Assembly: GCA_009843635.1 (NCBI GenBank)
Contig: VYDB01000087.1
Coordinates: 1-34,743, forward strand
Direction: 5' to 3'
Source of the DNA: Gammaproteobacteria bacterium
Lineage (GTDB): Bacteria; Pseudomonadota; Gammaproteobacteria; Pseudomonadales; Azotimanducaceae
Length of the DNA stretch: 34,743 bases
Shown here: one piece after another, positions 15,426 through 22,346 of the stretch
How positions within the stretch are numbered: position 1 is the first letter of the stretch
Layout of the letters: each line of letters starts with the position of its first letter
The notes under the pieces: model-generated
The model's database searches: none
The model's input: the letters and a program-made list of their open reading frames with translations, nothing else
Told to the model about the DNA's origin: nothing
Position numbers and translations under genes: made by a program

Positions 15426-16574
15426 ATGATTCACAAAGGATTCGCCCAAACGGTGCTCGGCCCGGTCGCCCCCGAGGCGCTGGGCATCACCCTGCCCCAT
15501 GAGCACGTGCTGGTGGACATGACCTTGGGCGCCTGCTCGGCGGAGTCGATCATCGACCAAACGGAGTCCGGCAAGAAGGCGGCCAGCGTCCCGGAGGCGG
15601 GTTGGGAGCCTGGCGAGGACGGCCCGGGCACCGCGGCCACTTGGCGGGCCAAGTGGCAGGCGCCCATTTGCCTGGAGAATCGCGGCGACGTGGCCCGCAA
15701 CTGGTTCTACTACGGCGACTACAAGATCTCCGACCTCGAGGATGTGATCTACGAGGCCAACCTGTTCAAGCGCCATGGCGGCGGCTGCCTGGTGGATCAG
15801 ACCTCCATCGGCTTGGGCCGCGACCCCAGGGGCCTCCAGCAAGTGGCTCGCGCCACCGGGGTCCATGTGGTCATGGCCACCAGTTGGTACACCCAGGAGT
15901 ACCACCCCGCCGAAGTGGCCGGTCTCAGCATCGAAGAGCTGGAGCAGCGCATCCTCCGGGACCTCGACCAGGGTGCCAGCGGCGGCGTGCAGGCGGGCAT
16001 CATCGGCGAGGTGGGGCTCGGCACCCAGATGCACCCGGACGAGGAGAAGGTGCTGCGGGCCTCGGCGCGGGCGCAGAAGGCCAGCGGCGCGCCCTTGAGC
16101 GTCCACCCTGGCTTTGGCCCCGACGCCATCTGGGCGGCAGTGCGGGTGCTGGAAGACGAGCAGGCTGACCTCTCCCGCGTCATCATGTGCCATCTGGACC
16201 ACCGCTTGGCCTCCCGGCCAGCGCCGCACTCATTCGACCCTGCGCCCTTCCTGGAGTTGGCAACGACCGGCATGTACTTGGAATTTGACTGCTTCGGCTG
16301 GGAGGAGTCCTTCCGCCAGCGCGGCCCGGTCGATCAGCCCAACGACGCCATGCGCCTGAATGAAATCATGGCGCTCGTCGAAGCCGGCTACGAGGACCGG
16401 GTGTTGATCTCCCACGACCTCGCCCTGCAGCATTGGCAACGCAAGTACGGCGGCCACGGCTGGCAGCACATCCCGGAAACGGTGACGGCGCTGATGGGCT
16501 ACAAGGGCTTTGATCAGGCGCTGATCCAGCAAATCCTGAAGACCAACCCGCAAACGATGCTGACGATCGGCTAG
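15426..16574 (+). CDS. Phosphotriesterase (PHP/PTER) family amidohydrolase
   Basis: This is a 382-aa binuclear-metal TIM-barrel hydrolase. Metal ligands visible are H25 and H27 (LPHEHVLVD), E195 (GIIGEVGLG), H227 (SVHPG), H256 (CHLDH) and D331 (ISHDLA). A Glu at the bridging position, instead of the carboxylated Lys of true phosphotriesterases, places it with the PHP/PTER-like group and related lactonases. Those enzymes typically hydrolyse lactones, carboxylic or phosphoric esters, or N-acyl amino acids. The length exceeds the usual 290-330 aa because of an insert of about 50 residues after the first strand (about residues 40-90). AAGGAAAG precedes the ATG. It is the second gene after the PhyH-like oxygenase. 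It ends 118 bp before the convergent MFS gene, and the repeat lies between them. Substrate unknown. Confidence 0.92.
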   Translation: MIHKGFAQTVLGPVAPEALGITLPHEHVLVDMTLGACSAESIIDQTESGKKAASVPEAGWEPGEDGPGTAATWRAKWQAPICLENRGDVARNWFYYGDYKISDLEDVIYEANLFKRHGGGCLVDQTSIGLGRDPRGLQQVARATGVHVVMATSWYTQEYHPAEVAGLSIEELEQRILRDLDQGASGGVQAGIIGEVGLGTQMHPDEEKVLRASARAQKASGAPLSVHPGFGPDAIWAAVRVLEDEQADLSRVIMCHLDHRLASRPAPHSFDPAPFLELATTGMYLEFDCFGWEESFRQRGPVDQPNDAMRLNEIMALVEAGYEDRVLISHDLALQHWQRKYGGHGWQHIPETVTALMGYKGFDQALIQQILKTNPQTMLTIG

Positions 16575-16624
16575 CGGTCGCGGTAGCCAAGTCCATTGGC
16601 ACCGCCAGCCTGCTGCTGGGGCTG

Positions 16625-16723
16625 CGCCCCTCGCAGAAAAGAGCCCTCAGCTTGGGGAGCGCGAGGGGTCCGCCCCTCGCAGAAAAGAGCCCTCAGCTTG
16701 GGGAGCGCGAGGGGTCCGCCCCT
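16625..16723. repeat. 46-bp tandem repeat with palindromes, between convergent genes
   Basis: Two identical 46-bp units (16625-16670 and 16671-16716) are followed by the first 6-7 bases of a third. At the unit junction 16661-16680 the sequence forms a perfect hairpin with 8-bp arms GCGAGGGG/CCCCTCGC and a TCCG loop. Imperfect versions occur at about 16618-16630 and 16707-16724, so hairpins recur every 46 bp. It may act as a bidirectional terminator or be a REP-like extragenic palindromic element. It extends past the stop codon (16693-16695) of the minus-strand MFS gene and so supplies that protein's last residues. No other copy was seen in this window. Confidence 0.8.
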
Positions 16724-18027
16724 TGAAGGAAAGCACTGCGGTAGGGCTTCATGCCAAGGTAAAGGCAGGCGGCGCCCAAGGGCGACAGCACCGCGCCGAC
16801 GATCGCCAGCGAATAGGGCAGTGCGGCCTTGTCCTGAAAGACCAGGTCGTTAAGCAAGGCCACCAAAATGGGGCCAATGCTGTAGGCGGAGAGCACCGAG
16901 ACCAACATGAAGATGGCGGTCACCCGGGCCCGCAAGTGGCTGGGCGCCAGCAACTGCAGCAGGGTGGGGGGCATGGCTTGGGGAAATGACAGCGCGAAGG
17001 TCACCACGGCCAGCAGCAGCACGGCACTGACCGGGCCGGGCGCCAGTGGCGCCACCAGGGTCAGCGGCGTCATGGCCAGGCCGCCGAGCACCGCGACCCG
17101 CAGTTCCGCGTCGCGCCGCCCCTTGCGCGCCAGATGCGTGGCCAACCAGCCGCCGGCATAGGGTCCGGCCAAGCCGAAGCACACGAGGATGATGCCGTAG
17201 ATCAGGCCCGCATCGGCGATCTCGAAGCCGTGATTGCGGCGCAGGAACTCGGGGGTCCAGACCATGAAGGCAGTTATCACGGTGCCGAGCAGTCCAGAGC
17301 CGGCGAAATGCGCCAGCAGGAAGCGCCGGTGGGTGCGAAAGAACACGAGCAGCTCCCCTGAGGAGCCGCCTGTCCCGAGGGCCGTCGACACGCGCCTTTG
17401 GGGCTCCCGCACCGTGGCCATGCCCAGCAATACCAGAATGCCGGGCAAGGCGACGATCAGGAAGGTAAGCTGCCAAGGAAACAGCTCGCCGACCAGCGGC
17501 AGCTCGACGACGCCAACGCCGCTCACCAAGCGCACCGCAGCGCTGCCCGCGATCATGGCGAGGCCGGCGCCTAGGTAGAGGCCCATGGCGTACACCGCGA
17601 TGGCCTTGGCCAGCTTCTGCGGCGGGAAGTAGTCCGCGATGATCGAGTAGGCGGCTGGCGACAGGGCGGCTTCGCCTACCCCCACGCCGACCCGAAAGAT
17701 GAACAGCCCGGCAAAGGTTCGAGCAAGGCCGCAGGCAGCGGTCATCAGGCTCCACAGAAAGACGCCGATGGAGATGATGGCCCGTCGGCTGTAGCGATCC
17801 GCAAGCCAAGCGATGGGAACGCCGAGGACGCTGTAGAAGATGGCAAAGGCAAAGCCCGCCAAGAGGCTCAATTGCGTATCCGATATGCCTAGGTCGCGCT
17901 GGATGGGCTCCACCAGAAGGCTCAATATCTGCCGATCGATGAAGGCGACCGTAAAAGCGAAGGTGAGCACCACCACCACGTACCAAGGATAGGCTTGCCC
18001 CGATTCGGTTGCCGTGGGCTTCGGCAT
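16693..18027 (-). CDS. MFS transporter, spinster-like
   Basis: This is a 444-aa inner-membrane carrier with about 12 helices. FIDRQILSLLVEPIQRDLGI in helix 1, then GVPIAWLADRYSRR (motif A) and GVGEAALSPAAYSIIADYFP (helix 5 region), are typical of spinster-like MFS proteins, often found beside aromatic, lipid or xenobiotic catabolic genes. I chose the ATG at 18027 because it precedes helix 1 by about a dozen residues and follows the hyuB stop by 40 bp. A longer frame to 18135 would overlap hyuB and adds an unlikely N-terminus. Its C-terminal tail, about 14 residues ending ADPSRSPS, is encoded by the tandem repeat. It is probably co-transcribed with hyuB and moves its substrate. Confidence 0.9.
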   Translation of the reverse strand: MPKPTATESGQAYPWYVVVVLTFAFTVAFIDRQILSLLVEPIQRDLGISDTQLSLLAGFAFAIFYSVLGVPIAWLADRYSRRAIISIGVFLWSLMTAACGLARTFAGLFIFRVGVGVGEAALSPAAYSIIADYFPPQKLAKAIAVYAMGLYLGAGLAMIAGSAAVRLVSGVGVVELPLVGELFPWQLTFLIVALPGILVLLGMATVREPQRRVSTALGTGGSSGELLVFFRTHRRFLLAHFAGSGLLGTVITAFMVWTPEFLRRNHGFEIADAGLIYGIILVCFGLAGPYAGGWLATHLARKGRRDAELRVAVLGGLAMTPLTLVAPLAPGPVSAVLLLAVVTFALSFPQAMPPTLLQLLAPSHLRARVTAIFMLVSVLSAYSIGPILVALLNDLVFQDKAALPYSLAIVGAVLSPLGAACLYLGMKPYRSAFLQGADPSRSPS

Positions 18028-18067
18028 CCGGCTCACCAGCCGGAACAGGGCAGTCGGCGTGGCAAAG

Positions 18068-19828
18068 TCACCGAGCCGCGCCCAACTCCATTCGGCGCCG
18101 GACTGTTGCGGCCCGATCCAGCCGGCCGTCGGCAATCACCACGCCATATTCGTCCAGGGCGGCGGCGGTCGATACGCGACCGTTCAGCACGTCCTCAAGC
18201 ACCTGGTCCGGATCCCGCGCCAGCGGGTCGCCGTGGCCGCCGCTGCCGGTGGTCCAAAGCGCCAGCCGGTCGCCGGGGCGCAACGTCAGCGAGCCCTTTG
18301 AGGCGAGGGGTGCCTCGGCTTCCCCGGCACGGGTCATCCGGGTTTGGCAGGTCGGCCCGCTGCGCCCGCCGCGCAGGCCCCAGGGCGCGAACTTGTGCCG
18401 GTCGCGGCGCACCGTCGCGGCACCTTCGCCGGCCAGCCACTCGAACGCCAAGTGGTAGCCCAAGCCACCCCGCCACTGGCCAGCCCCGCCGGAATCAGGC
18501 CAGAGCTCCACGTGTTGGAAACGCAAAGGCAGTTCCGCCTCACTGGTTTCCACGGGCATGTGGTAAACGTTGGAGGCGTCGTGGTCGGTGACGTCGATGC
18601 CGTCCTTGCCGGCCCGGGCGCCCATGCCGCCCATCCAGGGACCGCCCACGGTGGCCACGATGCGACGCCCGGTCTCCTCATCCAGGGTGCCCACATGAAT
18701 CAAGGAGCTTTGCCCGCAATGGGCGGCGGTCATTCGATCCGGTATCGCTTGGGCCATGGCGCCGAGCACGGTGTCGATCACCCGGCGCAGGCAAACCGCC
18801 CGGGCGTTGATGGGTGCCGGAAACCGCGGATTGACGATGGTGCCCTCGGGCAGATGCACGGTTACGGGCCGATAACAGCCGTCGTTGTTGGGAGCGGCAT
18901 CGCCGGTCAGCGTGCGCACGGCGTAGTAGACAGCCGAGATGGTGGAGGCCGGCACGTTGTTGATGGCGGTCTTCGCTTGGGGCGCCGTGCCGGTGAAGTC
19001 GAAGTGAATGTCGGACCCCTTTACGGACATGCGCACTTGGAAGCGAATCGGCTCGGCGTCGGGGCCGCTGCCGTCGTCATCCATGAAGTCCTCGAATGCG
19101 TAGTCGCCATCGGGAATCTGGGCGATCTCATGCCGGGTCAGGCGTTCCGCGTAATCGAGCAAAGCGGCGACGCCAGCATCCACGGTGGGCCGTCCCCAGC
19201 GCGCGAAAACCGCTGCCGCCCGTTCAGCCCCGGTGTTGCAGGCGGCGATCTGGGCGTTCAGGTCACCGCGCATGTTGCTTGGCGTGCGGCTGTTGGCGAA
19301 CATCAGCTCCAGCAGGTCCGAATTGCGTTTTCCGGCATGCGCCAGCCGTACCAGGGGCACCCGCAGGCCCTCCGCGAAGTGGTCGAAAACCTGCACCGCG
19401 GTGCTGCCCGGCACGGAACCGCCGATATCCTGGTGGTGGGTCATGGTCACCGCGTAGCCGACCAGTTCACCCTCGAAGAACACCGGTGCCGCCACGGCGA
19501 AGTCGGGCAGATGGGTGCCGCCCGAATAGGGGTCGTTGATGGCGTAAACGTCGCCGGGCTCGGCGACGCCGGCGGGGTAGGCGGCGGCAAAACGGCGGCC
19601 GAGCTCCGCGAGCACGCCAAGGTGGATGGGTATGGCCACCGCTTGGGCGGTGGTCATTCCAGCCAGGTCAAACAGCGCCGAGGTCGCATCGAGCGACTCC
19701 GAGACGATGGACGAATGGGAGCTCTTCAGCACGATGAGCTGCATCTCTTCGGCCACCGCATCGAGTTGCCCGCGCAGCACTTCGAGCGTGATCGGGTCCA
19801 CTTGGGGTTGGTCGGCTGGACGTTTCAT
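18068..19828 (-). CDS. hyuB: Hydantoinase/oxoprolinase subunit B
   Basis: This 586-aa protein is subunit B of the ATP-dependent hydantoinase/oxoprolinase family. Subunit B provides the metal-dependent hydrolytic site acting on the phosphorylated intermediate made by HyuA. Signatures are DPITLEVLRGQLDAVAEEM at the start, NDPYSGGTHLPDF and HHQDIGGSVPGS in the first third, PINARAVCLRR in the middle, and GPWGLRGG-like FAPWGLRGGRSG plus TTGSGGHGDP towards the C-terminus. Its length is usual for a stand-alone HyuB. The partner hyuA is 3.8 kb away in the same orientation, with two plus-strand genes between. The start lies 44 bp from the divergent fumarase start. It is probably cytoplasmic. The substrate could be a hydantoin, 5-oxoproline or lactam. 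Confidence 0.94.
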   Translation of the reverse strand: MKRPADQPQVDPITLEVLRGQLDAVAEEMQLIVLKSSHSSIVSESLDATSALFDLAGMTTAQAVAIPIHLGVLAELGRRFAAAYPAGVAEPGDVYAINDPYSGGTHLPDFAVAAPVFFEGELVGYAVTMTHHQDIGGSVPGSTAVQVFDHFAEGLRVPLVRLAHAGKRNSDLLELMFANSRTPSNMRGDLNAQIAACNTGAERAAAVFARWGRPTVDAGVAALLDYAERLTRHEIAQIPDGDYAFEDFMDDDGSGPDAEPIRFQVRMSVKGSDIHFDFTGTAPQAKTAINNVPASTISAVYYAVRTLTGDAAPNNDGCYRPVTVHLPEGTIVNPRFPAPINARAVCLRRVIDTVLGAMAQAIPDRMTAAHCGQSSLIHVGTLDEETGRRIVATVGGPWMGGMGARAGKDGIDVTDHDASNVYHMPVETSEAELPLRFQHVELWPDSGGAGQWRGGLGYHLAFEWLAGEGAATVRRDRHKFAPWGLRGGRSGPTCQTRMTRAGEAEAPLASKGSLTLRPGDRLALWTTGSGGHGDPLARDPDQVLEDVLNGRVSTAAALDEYGVVIADGRLDRAATVRRRMELGAAR

Positions 19829-19872
19829 GGCTTCAAGGCATTATGATACGCACAAATCGCCGGAACGACCCC
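19829..19872. promoter_or_regulatory. Very short divergent start region hyuB / fumarase
   Basis: Only 44 bp separate the two divergent start codons, or 14 bp if the fumarase starts at the ATG at 19843. At least one promoter must therefore lie inside the other gene's 5' end. No clear ribosome binding site is seen on either side; TTGAAG before hyuB is weak. No promoter boxes could be assigned. Confidence 0.4.
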
Positions 19873-21402
19873 ATGAACGTCATCAAGCAGGACGATCTGA
19901 TTCAAAGCGTGGCGGACGCGCTGCAGTACATCTCCTACTACCATCCTCCGGACTTCATTCGCGGCATGGCCGAGGCCTATGAAAAGGAAGAGTCCCCTGC
20001 GGCCAAGGCGGCGCTCAAGCAGGTGCTGGTCAACTCGCGCCTGTGCGCCTTGGGCAAGCGCCCCATTTGCCAGGACACCGGCATCGTCAACGTGTTTCTG
20101 GAGGTCGGCATGGAGCTGCGCTGGGATGCCGAAATGGGCGTCGAGGACATGGTCAACGCAGGCGTGCGGCAGGGCTACCTGCACCCAGACAACGTGCTGC
20201 GCGGGTCGGTGCTTGCCGACCCCGACGGGGCGCGCACCAACACTAAGGACAACACACCAGCGGTGATCCACACCCGCCTCGTCCCCGGCGACGCACTGGG
20301 GGTGGAAGTCGCGGCCAAGGGCGGCGGCAGCGAGGCCAAGGCCAAGTTCGCAATGCTCAACCCCAGCGATTCGGTGGCCGACTGGGTGCTTTCCGTGGTG
20401 CCCGCCATGGGCGCGGGCTGGTGCCCGCCGGGGCTACTCGGCGTCGGCATCGGCGGCACCCCGGAGAAGGCGATGCTGCTGGCCAAGGAAGCGCTGATGG
20501 AACCCATCGACATCCATGATCTGCAAGCCCGCGGTGCGGCCAATCGCAGCGAGGCGCTGCGCCTGGAGCTGTTCGACAAGGTCAATGCGCTCGGCATCGG
20601 CGCCCAGGGCCTGGGCGGCCTGACCACCGTGCTCGACGTGAAGGTGAAGGAGTACCCCACCCACGCCGCCAACAAGCCGGTGGCCGTCATTCCCAACTGC
20701 AGCGCCACCCGGCACGTCCACTTCACCTTGGACGGCAGCGGCCCCGCCCGTTTCGAGCCGCCGGATCTGAACGACTGGCCGGATATCGCCTTCGATCTGG
20801 GCGATGAGGTGCGGCGGGTGAACTTGCAAACCATCACCCGCTCCGAAATGCGCGAGTGGCGGGCCGGCGACACCCTGTTGCTGTCCGGCAGCATGCTGAC
20901 CGGGCGGGATGCGGCGCACAAGCGGCTCGTTGAATTGCTGGATGCGGGTGAGCCCCTGCCCGTGGATCTGGCCGGCCGCTTCATCTACTACGTGGGGCCG
21001 GTCGATCCGGTGCGCGAAGAAGTGGTGGGGCCAGCCGGCCCGACCACGGCCACCCGCATGGACAAGTTCACCCGCACCTTGTTGGAGCGCACCGGGCTGA
21101 TGGGCATGATCGGCAAGGGCGAGCGCGGCCCGCAGGCCATTGCGGCGATTCGCGACTTTGATGCGACTTCCTTGATCGCCGTCGGCGGCGCGGCCTACCT
21201 GGTGTCCAAGGCGATCACCGGCTCCCGGGTGCTGGCCTTCCCGGATCTCGGCATGGAGGCCATCCACGAATTTGAAGTGCGCGACATGCCGGTGACGGTG
21301 GCCGTGGACACCCGGGGCGAGTCCGTGCATGAGTCCGGGCCGAAGCTCTGGGCCCGCCCTGCGACCGGCGATTCCATTCCTGCCGTATCCATCCCGGCCT
21401 AA
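19873..21402 (+). CDS. Class I (iron-sulfur) fumarate hydratase
   Basis: This 509-aa protein is a FumA/FumB-type single-chain class I fumarase that interconverts fumarate and L-malate using an oxygen-sensitive [4Fe-4S] cluster. Three cluster cysteines fit: C66 in PICQDTG, C184 in GAGWCPP and C276 in IPNCSATRH. KGGGSEAK, GRDAAHKRL and GPTTATRMD are family signatures. The N-terminal alpha domain and C-terminal beta domain are fused, as in E. coli FumA. The ATG at 19873 gives the usual MNVIKQDDLIQSVADAL start; an ATG ten codons upstream exists. It leads a plus-strand run with an EthD protein, a Tat protein and an amidohydrolase. It may serve the TCA cycle, or remove fumarate or a related dicarboxylate produced by the surrounding pathway (inference). 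Confidence 0.93.
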   Translation: MNVIKQDDLIQSVADALQYISYYHPPDFIRGMAEAYEKEESPAAKAALKQVLVNSRLCALGKRPICQDTGIVNVFLEVGMELRWDAEMGVEDMVNAGVRQGYLHPDNVLRGSVLADPDGARTNTKDNTPAVIHTRLVPGDALGVEVAAKGGGSEAKAKFAMLNPSDSVADWVLSVVPAMGAGWCPPGLLGVGIGGTPEKAMLLAKEALMEPIDIHDLQARGAANRSEALRLELFDKVNALGIGAQGLGGLTTVLDVKVKEYPTHAANKPVAVIPNCSATRHVHFTLDGSGPARFEPPDLNDWPDIAFDLGDEVRRVNLQTITRSEMREWRAGDTLLLSGSMLTGRDAAHKRLVELLDAGEPLPVDLAGRFIYYVGPVDPVREEVVGPAGPTTATRMDKFTRTLLERTGLMGMIGKGERGPQAIAAIRDFDATSLIAVGGAAYLVSKAITGSRVLAFPDLGMEAIHEFEVRDMPVTVAVDTRGESVHESGPKLWARPATGDSIPAVSIPA

Positions 21403-21418
21403 ATCTCGGAGACCTGCT

Positions 21419-21808
21419 GTGATCAAGACCATTGGCCTGCTCCCGCGCCGTCCCGGCATGACGGTGGCGGAGTTTCGCGCCTACTACGAAACCCACCACC
21501 GCGTCATTGGCGAAAAGTACCTGTCCGGCTTCGCCAGCCGCTATATGCGCCGTTTCATCACGCCCTCCCCAAGCCGGGACACCGGCGAGACGCCGGAGGC
21601 GGACTTCGACGTGGTGCTGGAGATTTGGTATCCCGACCGCGCCACCTTCGAGGCTTGCGGTCGAGTGCTGTCCGCCCCAGAGGCGGCTGCGGAAATCGTC
21701 GCCGACGAAGAGCGCCTCTTCGACCGGCCGAGGATGCGCTTCTTCGTCATCGAGGAGGAATGCGAATCCGAGCTTCCCGAACCTTCCACCGACCGTTCCA
21801 GGAGTTAA
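21419..21808 (+). CDS. EthD-domain protein
   Basis: This is a 129-aa dimeric alpha/beta-barrel (EthD/ferredoxin-like) protein. The sequence begins IKTIGLLPRRPGMTVAEFRAYY...HH, the usual EthD opening (R-x-G-M/L-T-x-x-E-F-x-x-Y-x-x-x-H), and runs to DRPRMRFFVIEE. EthD proteins accompany oxidative degradation of ethers and polyketide-type aromatics; some are small-molecule cyclases or decarboxylases. The start is GTG at 21419 with GGAG seven bases upstream, 16 bp after the fumarase stop. The acidic Ser-rich tail after residue 112 is not part of the fold. It is in one operon with the fumarase gene upstream and the Tat-exported protein 4 bp downstream. Confidence 0.85.
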   Translation: MIKTIGLLPRRPGMTVAEFRAYYETHHRVIGEKYLSGFASRYMRRFITPSPSRDTGETPEADFDVVLEIWYPDRATFEACGRVLSAPEAAAEIVADEERLFDRPRMRFFVIEEECESELPEPSTDRSRS

Positions 21809-21812
21809 ACCC

Positions 21813-22307
21813 ATGATTTCGAGACGAACCCTGCTCAAGACCTCGGCCACCGCTGCTGCTTTGCCCCTGCTGCCCGTCCTCGGCCGGGCCGAGCCGGGCT
21901 GGCGCGCCGCCGCCGAGGCCTCGCCCCTCATCTACCTCACGCCCATTCAGTCCAACGGCGCGGAAAGCCGCTGCCAAGCCGAGATCTGGTTCGCCAGCTT
22001 CGGCGGCGCCATGTACGTCGTCACCGCGACGGAAGCCTGGCGAGCCGAGGCCATACGCCAAGGGCTGTCCCAGGCCCGAATCTGGGTCGGCGACGTCGGA
22101 ACCTGGCACCGAGCGGACGGTGGCTACAAGGCGCTGCCGATGGTCGGCGCCAACGCCAGCATCGAGACGGACGCCGCCGTTCAGGGGCAGGTGCTTGAAG
22201 TCATGGGCGGCAAGTACAGCGCAGAGTGGGACACTTGGGGGCCACGCTTCCGCAACGGGTTGGCCGACGGCTCCCGCGTCATGTTGAAGTACGAGCCGAC
22301 GGCCTAA
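21813..22307 (+). CDS. Tat-exported small protein, possibly flavin-binding split barrel
   Basis: This is a 164-aa protein with a clear twin-arginine signal (SRRTLLK, residues 3-9, then a hydrophobic stretch to about residue 25), so a folded and probably cofactor-bearing protein is exported to the periplasm. The mature part reads like a small beta-barrel: AEIWFASFGGAMYVVTATEAWRAEAI, then QARIWVGDVG and GSRVMLKYEP. This recalls pyridoxamine-phosphate-oxidase-like or deazaflavin-nitroreductase-like split barrels, but I cannot confirm the family. The start has GGAG eight bases upstream. It follows the EthD gene by 4 bp and precedes the amidohydrolase fusion by 39 bp, so it is co-transcribed with both. 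Confidence 0.75.
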   Translation: MISRRTLLKTSATAAALPLLPVLGRAEPGWRAAAEASPLIYLTPIQSNGAESRCQAEIWFASFGGAMYVVTATEAWRAEAIRQGLSQARIWVGDVGTWHRADGGYKALPMVGANASIETDAAVQGQVLEVMGGKYSAEWDTWGPRFRNGLADGSRVMLKYEPTA

Positions 22308-22346
22308 CCGCGCCGCCATCCACCACCCACCAGCGGGGAGAGGTTA

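Noticed and set aside
16693-18135. Longer start for the spinster-like MFS gene at 18135
   Set aside because: It would overlap hyuB by 68 bp and add a polar N-terminus with no ribosome binding site; the ATG at 18027 sits just before helix 1.
18344-19846. 500-codon open frame on the plus strand opposite hyuB
   Set aside because: It is antisense to a clear hyuB, its translation is rich in Gly, His and Arg without domain motifs, and it reflects GC-rich codon positions.
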